Shown: positions 58,227 through 64,000 of the stretch, piece by piece
How positions within the stretch are numbered: the first letter of the stretch is position 1
Layout: each line of letters begins with the position of its first letter
NCBI GenBank assembly: GCA_020002185.1
Contig: CM034537.1
Location: 67,260,807 to 67,324,806, forward strand
Direction: 5' to 3'
Origin: Paraescarpia echinospica
Lineage: Eukaryota > Annelida > Polychaeta > Sabellida > Siboglinidae
DNA length: 64,000 bases
Program-made: the position numbers and the translations under genes
The notes under the pieces: generated by a model
Seen by the model: only the letters and a program-made list of their open reading frames with translations
Database searches by the model: none
Told to the model about the DNA's origin: nothing

Positions 58227-58909
58227 CCGGACAATCACTCAAAATGGAGGTTGATACTGGGTCGGCATACTCAGTAATCCCACACCACGTGTACAAGGAA
58301 ATGTTTAAGAAGCTTGGACTTCAGCCTACACCGGTAACTCTCCGAACCTACATGGGGGAGTTAGTTGTTCCCGAGGGAAAGCTTCGTGTCCAGGTCAAGT
58401 ACAAGAAGCAGAAGGTGAAGCTGGACTTGTACGTTATCAAAGGCGGTCGACAAGTGCTGTTCGGTCGTGACTGGTTTTGGGAGATCAAGCTCGACTGGGG
58501 AGAAATTCACTCCCTGAAGTCATGGCATGGGACTGACAAGGACATTTCTCTGAAGGATGCCAATAAGCAAGTTCAACGGCTGCTGGCAAAGTATGAGTCG
58601 TTAAGCACGGACAACTTAGGGACATTGAAAGGTGTGAAAGCCAAACTCACCGTAGAGGCAGACGCTCAACCGAAGTTCTGCAGGCCACGAAGCGTGCCTT
58701 ATGCGATCAAACCATACTTTGAGAAGGAGCTAGAAAGGCTCCAGAAAGAAGGAATCGTATCAGCTGTCGAGTATAGCCAGTGGGCATCAGGAGTGGTACC
58801 GGTGGCGAAACGAGATACCAAGGATGTACGTCTCTGTGGAGACTATAAAGTGACACTCAACCCGGTGCTCCGGGAAGATAAATATCCGCTACGAAGATAT
58901 TTTCGCTAA
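58190..58909 (+). pseudogene. aspartic protease and start of reverse transcriptase
   Basis: DTGSAYSVIPHHVYK is the retropepsin active-site motif (D-T-G-S), with VLFGRDWFWEI as the C-terminal element. Then the RT start: YAIKPYFEKELERLQKEGIV, YSQWASGVVPVAKRD and LCGDYKVTLNPVL. The frame breaks at about 58905, immediately before the next piece. Confidence 0.88.
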
Positions 58910-58910
58910 G

Positions 58911-59873
58911 ATGGCCGGAGGTAAGAGGTTCAGCAAAATTGACCTCAAGAATGCTTACCTGCAGATGGAGGTAGAGGAGGACTCTAAACAATACCTCACA
59001 ATCAACACGCACAAGGGCCTGTTTCAGTATAATAGGTTGCCGTTCGGGATCAAGACGGCACCCTCAATATGGCAGAGAGCAATGGAGCAGACTTTACAAG
59101 GAATCCCTGGCGTGGAGGTGATGTTGGATGATATCATTATCACGGGGAAGTCTGACACTGAGCATCTGGACAACCTGGAAGCAGTATTCAAGAGGCTGGC
59201 AGAGAAGGATCTGCGGATCAATGTGAAGAAGTGCCGGTTCTTCATGGAACGGATCGAGTACTGTGGCCACGAGATTGATCACGAGGGTCTGTACAAGACA
59301 AAGGCAAAAATAGAAGCCGTGCAGAAGGCACCACGCCCCCAAGATGTTAGTAGTTTAAAAGAATTCCTTGGGCTGGTGAATTACTACCACAGGTTTTTAC
59401 CCAACCTGGCCAGTGTCATGCATCCCCTAAACCAGTTACTAGAGAAGGATCAGAAATGGATGTGGTCAAAGGAGTGTGAACAAGCGTTCGGTGAAGCAAA
59501 GAGACTGATCACATCGGAACAAGTTCTCGTCCACTACGATCCGAACTTGCCCATCAGAATAGCGTGCGATGCATCTGCATATGGGTTGGGGGCCGTACTC
59601 AGTCATACGATGCCAGATGGGTTGGAGAGACCAGTCGCGTTCGCTTCGCGAACTTTAAACAAGGCTGAACGGAATTACAGCCAGATAGACAAAGAAGCAC
59701 TGGGACGTGTGGGGAGTCAGGAAGTTCCACCAATACCTGTTTGGAAGACGATTCACGCTGGTGACAGATCACCAACCCCTCACAGCTATCTTTCATCCAG
59801 GGAAGAGTATTCCAGCAATGACGGCTGTACGAATGCAACGATATGCCCTACAACTAGCAGCACACGACTATGA
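58911..59873 (+). pseudogene. reverse transcriptase and RNase H part
   Basis: FSKIDLKNAYLQMEVEED, LPFGIKTAPSIWQRAMEQ, then VMLDDIIITGK in the place of the usual Y-x-D-D box (Met-Leu-Asp-Asp). RNase H begins with IACDASAYGLGAVLSH and ERNYSQIDKEAL, after which the frame is lost at about 59710. Confidence 0.9.
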
Positions 59874-60368
59874 GATAGTCTATAAAAGCTCTTTGAAACA
59901 CGCAAATGCGGACTCTCGAGGTTACCATTGAAAACGGGGGAGACACACCTTGATGTGGTGGAGATGTTCTACATGGACCACGTGGAAACCCTTCCTGTCA
60001 CGGCAGCAAACATCAAGACAGAGTCCAGCAAGGACCCAGTCATGTCAAAAGTTCTGGAGAGAACCCAGCAAGGATGGCCGACGATCAGTCCAGAGGGACT
60101 TGAACCATTCTTTGCGAAGCGCTACGAGCCGAGTGTATTCCACGGATGCGTTATGTGGGGAATACGCGTCCTAGTGCCACATAAGTTGTGCAGTCAAATC
60201 CTCCAGGAGTTACACGATGGACATGTCGGGGTTGTAAAAATGAAGGGACTAGCTCGTAGCTACGTTTGGTGGCCTGGGATAGATAAAGATATAGAATCTC
60301 TGGCACGGAAATGTCAAGGCTGCCAGAGAGTCCAGTTTGAAGCGCCTACCGTGCCACTTCAGCGATGA
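59707..60368 (+). pseudogene. rest of RNase H and integrase zinc domain
   Basis: 59707-59931 continues RNase H in another frame (FTLVTDHQPLTAIFHPGKS). 59928-60368 contains the HHCC integrase zinc-binding region (ELHDGHVGVVKMKGLARSYV, CQGCQRVQFEAPT), then stops. Confidence 0.87.
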
Positions 60369-60955
60369 TGGGTGCTGTGAAACGACACCTGGCCAGATTA
60401 CTGTTTGCCTACAGAAACGCACCACATGCAACAACATGTGAATCTCCGGCAATGTTACTGATGGGTCGAGCCCTGCGAACAAGATTAGATGCCATACGAC
60501 CAAACACGAGGAAGACGGTGGAGAACCGTCAGGCCAAGACAGTAGAGGAGAAGAGAGGGCAACACAGAGGATTTGAAGCTGGGGACAGAGTAGCGGTAAG
60601 AAACTATCGCAACGATCAAAAGTGGGTACCCGGTACCGTCCAAGAGAAGAGGGGTACCAGATCGTATGCCGTGCGTGTGCAAGACGGCGATGTATGGCGG
60701 AGACACAGCGACCAAATCAGGGCTTCTGACGTCGCCATGGTACCTCTGGGTGCGGTGGGGGTACCAGTGGTTGACGAATCGACTAGGCCAACAACAGAAG
60801 CAGAAGAAGACAACCAGCCAAGTTCATTGCAAACACCGATGGCAGTGAACTATCCCGTGAGACCGGCAAGTCCAGCGCAGATACCAATGGCAGAGGAACG
60901 ACTCGTGAGAAGGTCCACAAGAACCAGAAAACCTCCAGAGAAGCTGGATCTGTGA
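60365..60955 (+). pseudogene. integrase C-terminal part, catalytic core missing
   Basis: Starts inside the post-core helix (RHLARLLFAYRNAPHATT) and continues with MLLMGRALRTRLD and an SH3-like basic region. The roughly 150-residue DDE core that should join the zinc domain to this part is absent, with the break at 60363-60368. Confidence 0.85.
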
Positions 60956-61153
60956 CGTTTAAAAGACGGTGTCCAGTTTAATTGTGGACATAGACGTTAA
61001 TGGTTAATGGCTACTAAAATGGCTTTGTTAACAAGGACTAATTAATGGACGCTGAATCCGTGGAGTGTGTTGACGGTTGTCATATCGTATATGTGGCGTA
61101 GCGCAACCAGGGTATTAACATGTTTTAAGGGAACAACATTTGAAAGGAAGGGG

Positions 61154-61263
61154 TGTAGAGTATTTGTATTGTAGAGCATTATGAATGCTCCCCATGGCTC
61201 TGGAATAAGGACAGCTCCCGGGCTGTGCTGACGTGTCGAATAAAGATGGCGTAAGACATAACA
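61154..61263 (+). repeat. 3' LTR, 110 bp
   Basis: Same as the 5' LTR except for aa-to-ac and tc-to-tt type changes near the middle. Followed by GAAGT. Confidence 0.95.
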
Positions 61264-61268
61264 GAAGT

Positions 61269-62319
61269 GTTCCTAGTAAATAATTCAGTTGTGTTAATAA
61301 TATGATATCATTGTCTGTTGGCTTTTATGACTAAAATTGGGTATAAATTATGCTTAATAAGCACAAAATGTTGTTGAAAATGTTTCGTCGCTGCGCCGCT
61401 GTAACTTCAGCTTCTCTGTTGTCTCCTCTGTTAAAGGGGGGGGGGCAGTGCTGTTCAAAACAAAGTTATAACCCTAACCCTATTTCCGCGCCTATGGGTA
61501 TTACCGTCAACCTTCCGTGTACTCACGTACATTGCCATCATTTTTATTATACAGCAGTGCTGGAGTTTCCGTGCAACCAAAAAACCCTGGGAACATGTGG
61601 CGCCCGCTGCATTGTGAAAAATATAACCCCACACGAACGTGTGGCGCCCCTGGAGTCTGTATTTGGAAAATGTGACCCCCCCATTGTGAAAAGCTGGCTA
61701 TACACTCGGGTGGAGGCTAGATCATAGGCTTGGCGGACCTAATTAATATTCATGAAGCAATGACGCGCCCCGCGCGTGCAGTGCAGAGTACTTCCGCTTG
61801 TAAACAACGCCGCGTCCACGCTACGCCCCGCCACGCCATGGCGCAAGCAATGGTGTGTTCGTTCAGTTCTTTTATTGATGTGCACAATAAAATACTGCAG
61901 CACGAAAAAGAAACTGCTTGTCATTACGTTGTTGGTGACTGCGATAGAAGGTTCGGTAGCGATGGCGAATTTATTTTATTAATAGTAGCGCTGTAGCTGA
62001 AAAATACAGCCGCACCGACCCGTAATGCGTATGTCCAGAAGTACAGTTTTTCGCGGGGAGACGTCAGGGCTTGTTATAATTTTAGCAAGGGGCGAAAAAT
62101 CCTGCCGCTGTAAAATACGGCCCACCGACCCTGGATTCTGGCTGGCACCTGGTGGGTTTTGTTGATTTGTTTGTTTTTAAGTCATGGAGTAATTTGGCGA
62201 CTCCTTTTGTTGTGATGGTGATGTGTTTTATACTAGTAATCTATTGATATTACTGTGTATACATTGATGACTGTTGCATGTGCATTGTTCACCACATAAT
62301 TTTGTATACATACATATAT

Positions 62320-62366
<47 letters not shown>

Positions 62367-63137
62367 CATATATATATATGTGACAATAACAGTAAAATAA
62401 TGTAATCCATGTGAGAATCACAATAGATATAACGAACACTAGCTGTGCACACTAATTGAAATGTGTATAATCCTTCGTATGGTCGGTTTGATGCTAGTAA
62501 TGAAACAAAGATCCTGTAGGCATAGTTACTTATACACTACCTAAGTATGCAATCCACATATACTACATTAATTCATGTATGTTTAATACATACCATGCAT
62601 ATGTTTTCAAATAATTTAATTTCTCGTAATTACATAATGCATGTGCACTGTGATAACGTAATGTAATTGGGATATGTTTAATACACACTGTACACACGTG
62701 AGTAGTATGCTCGCACATTTGGAGGGGTAGTTTGAGGAGTTTTAGCGATAATCGGGAGGTTTCGAAAGCCTCCCCCCTGAGCAAAGTGAGCCTCCTCCTG
62801 AGCAAAGTGAGCAGTCACGTGATCTACGCCTCCTAGCGGAAAGAAGTGTACCTAAGCGTCCGTAGTGCCATCTAGTGCTAAGCAGCCGTTAGCGACTCGG
62901 TCTTTAAAACATGTGATGTATGTATGAAGAATTAGTACTAAGGGGATAACTAGTAACAACCACAGTTTGAAAGTTTATTAGGTTGTTAATGATAACGAGG
63001 CGTGTAGAGAGGTATTAGTTGTGCATGAATGTACGTGTATGAGAGGAGAGAGAGGATGTACGTGTGTGAAAGAACTAACGAAACACAAGAGTATATACGA
63101 GTATACATGTATTTTATTAACGAATGATACATAAAAA
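61269..63137. other. intergenic, no gene supported
   Basis: Contains a G homopolymer near 61438, a CpG-richer stretch at 61740-61860, a (TA)n tract at 62325-62385 and a short direct repeat (cctcc.cctgagcaaagtgag) at 62765-62810. Open frames at 61350-61996 have no recognisable domain. Confidence 0.4.
62325..62385. repeat. (TA)n microsatellite
   Basis: Alternating tatata with short interruptions. Confidence 0.95.
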
Positions 63138-63300
63138 TTAACGATCGATCTCGGCCTCCCAGTCGTCGATCTCTGCATCCCAGTCTTCGATTTCCATCAG
63201 GTCAGGAACAGGGTCTGCATCAAAGGGAGACACGGATTCTAGGAGTTCACGTAGCACGTGGCAGAATACGTAGGAGTGGTTATCGCGGTGCTCTTCCTCT
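63138..63300 (-). CDS. terminal exon of the acidic protein
   Basis: 163 bases ending in TAA. Reads RDNHSYVFCHVLRELLESV and a C-terminal tandem DWDAEID / DWEAEID. Preceded by an acceptor tttcag. Confidence 0.75.
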
Positions 63301-63322
63301 CTGAAAACATATATGAAATGTT

Positions 63323-63395
<73 letters not shown>

Positions 63396-63941
63396 CCGGG
63401 TGGGATAAGCCAGTGATGTAACCAAACACCGCATAGGGAATCGACATACGATAAAAGGGCAAGCTAGATCAACGGACTATGATACAATACGTAATGGAGA
63501 CGTCTGCTGACGTAATCGGTAATCAAACACCGCATACCTAGTCGAAACGACAACAGGGTAAGAGAAAACATAAATAAGGTAGTAAAATATTGTTGTAATC
63601 ATTGAACACTCACGTGCACTCCTCATCATCATCATCACTGCTGGAATCACTGACATTGCCTGTCAGACTCGAGGTAGCAGCAGGACTAACGGCGATACAA
63701 CCATGCCTGAAAGATAATATAGATAACCGTGACACATAAAGAACGTGAGCATAAGGAATAATAGAGGTGAGACGTCACAGGTAGTTTACGTGAAGAACAC
63801 TGTGATGATTATAGTATGATATGTATAGGATATATATCGAATGAAACAAAGAATAAAAGTACTTACAGTTCCAATTCACGCCATAACAACCCAAGAGTAG
63901 CATCGGTGATGCCACCATCAGCATAGGTGACACCACGAGCT
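63138..63941 (-). CDS. 3' part of unrecognised acidic protein, three exons, 5' beyond window
   Basis: Exons on the - strand: 63867-63941, 63614-63706, 63138-63300. Splice sites are consensus (ctttcag acceptors; gtaagt and gtgagt donors) and phases agree. They give 110 residues and a stop: ARGVTYADGGITDATLGLLW, then HGCIAVSPAATSS with an acidic DSSSDDDDEEC, then NHSYVFCHVLRELLESVSPF and a C-terminal EIEDWDAEIDDWEAEIDR. The repeated DW-E-AEID motif at the end is striking. No family recognised. A TTTATT (AATAAA on the - strand) lies about 25 bases past the stop. Confidence 0.7.
63325..63393. repeat. (AT)n microsatellite
   Basis: About 34 uninterrupted AT units in the intron of the acidic-protein gene. 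Confidence 0.98.
63614..63706 (-). CDS. middle exon of the acidic protein
   Basis: 93 bases; encodes HGCIAVSPAATSSLTGNVSD and SSSDDDDEEC. Phase 2 in, 2 out. Confidence 0.72.
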
Positions 63942-64000
63942 CTGAAAGATAATATAGATAACCGTGACACATAACGATCGTAAGCATAAGGAATAATAGA
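63708..64000. repeat. duplicated intronic segment
   Basis: ctgaaagataatatagataa ccgtgacacataa and gcataaggaataataga occur at 63706-63766 and again at 63942-64000, directly upstream (in gene sense) of two successive exons. This suggests a tandem duplication of an exon-intron module, at about 236 base spacing. Confidence 0.8.
63867..63941 (-). CDS. upstream exon of the acidic protein
   Basis: 75 bases; encodes ARGVTYADGGITDATLGLLW and RELE. The intron beyond it repeats the sequence of the intron after the middle exon's acceptor. Confidence 0.7.

Larger units (their letters stand above)
57252..61263 (+). mobile_element. Ty3/gypsy-type LTR retrotransposon, defective
   Basis: Two 110 bp LTRs (57252-57361 and 61154-61263) begin TGTAGAG and end ATAACA. 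They differ at two positions. GAAGT flanks both sides (57247-57251 and 61264-61268), a 5 bp target duplication. A TGGCGACGAG primer-binding-like sequence follows the 5' LTR at 57363; a purine tract (gaaaggaagggg) precedes the 3' LTR. Order gag - protease - RT - RNase H - integrase is gypsy-type. Frameshifts break gag, RT and RNase H, and the integrase catalytic core is deleted. LTR similarity suggests a fairly young insertion that was already defective or decayed quickly. Confidence 0.95.

Noticed and set aside
61350..61727. 125-codon + strand frame after the gypsy element
   Set aside because: No splice sites, domain or family resemblance; spans a G homopolymer and repeat-like words.

Overview
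This is a eukaryotic, metazoan nuclear window: AT-rich, with short exons bounded by GT/AG splice sites, long introns, many microsatellites and several families of transposable elements. The gene content (an ESRP/fusilli splicing factor and a thrombospondin-1/Ig/EGF membrane protein) fits an invertebrate animal. Intron and repeat style suggest a lophotrochozoan or an invertebrate deuterostome, but I cannot name the species from the sequence.

Layout. (1) About 515-17670, + strand: twelve coding exons of an ESRP/fusilli orthologue. The 5' end lies before the window; the visible part gives 707 codons plus a stop in perfectly consistent splice phase, followed by a likely 2.5 kb 3' UTR ending near an AATAAA at 20213. 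(2) 21.6-33.2 kb: a repeat-rich block. It holds a broken copy of a PIN/FEN-like nuclease family protein (21.93-22.44 kb), a gag-only LTR retroelement on the - strand (23.79-27.68 kb), a Tc1/pogo-like MITE (29.33-29.66 kb), and a 3.17 kb unit with about 126 bp terminal inverted repeats (29832-32998). That unit encloses a second broken copy of the same PIN/FEN-like family with a cysteine-rich CXC-type tail. (3) About 33555-43494, + strand: ten coding exons of a single-pass membrane protein (three TSP1 repeats, one Ig domain, one EGF domain, one membrane segment, long cytoplasmic tail). Again the 5' exon(s) are not seen and the phase is consistent throughout (1151 codons plus stop). Its introns hold a hairpin element, a MITE with a target duplication and an antisense hAT transposase fossil. 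(4) 43.5-49 kb: intergenic, with a 32 bp tandem repeat and one or two weak candidate exons. (5) 49072-54475: a composite unit bounded by hAT-like ends and a 7 bp flanking duplication, holding a giant foldback palindrome with tRNA-like sequences, a LINE fragment and a nested 1.3 kb inverted-repeat element. (6) 57252-61263: a Ty3/gypsy element with two 110 bp LTRs and a 5 bp target duplication, frameshifted and lacking the integrase catalytic core. (7) 63138 to the window end, - strand: the last three coding exons of an unrecognised acidic protein.

The two large genes are unrelated neighbours with the same orientation. ESRP acts in the nucleus on epithelial alternative splicing; the other would act at the cell surface. 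The most unusual item is the PIN/FEN-like plus CXC family found as two separate degenerate copies, one of them sitting inside a terminal-inverted-repeat unit. This hints that the family spreads as, or with, a DNA transposon.
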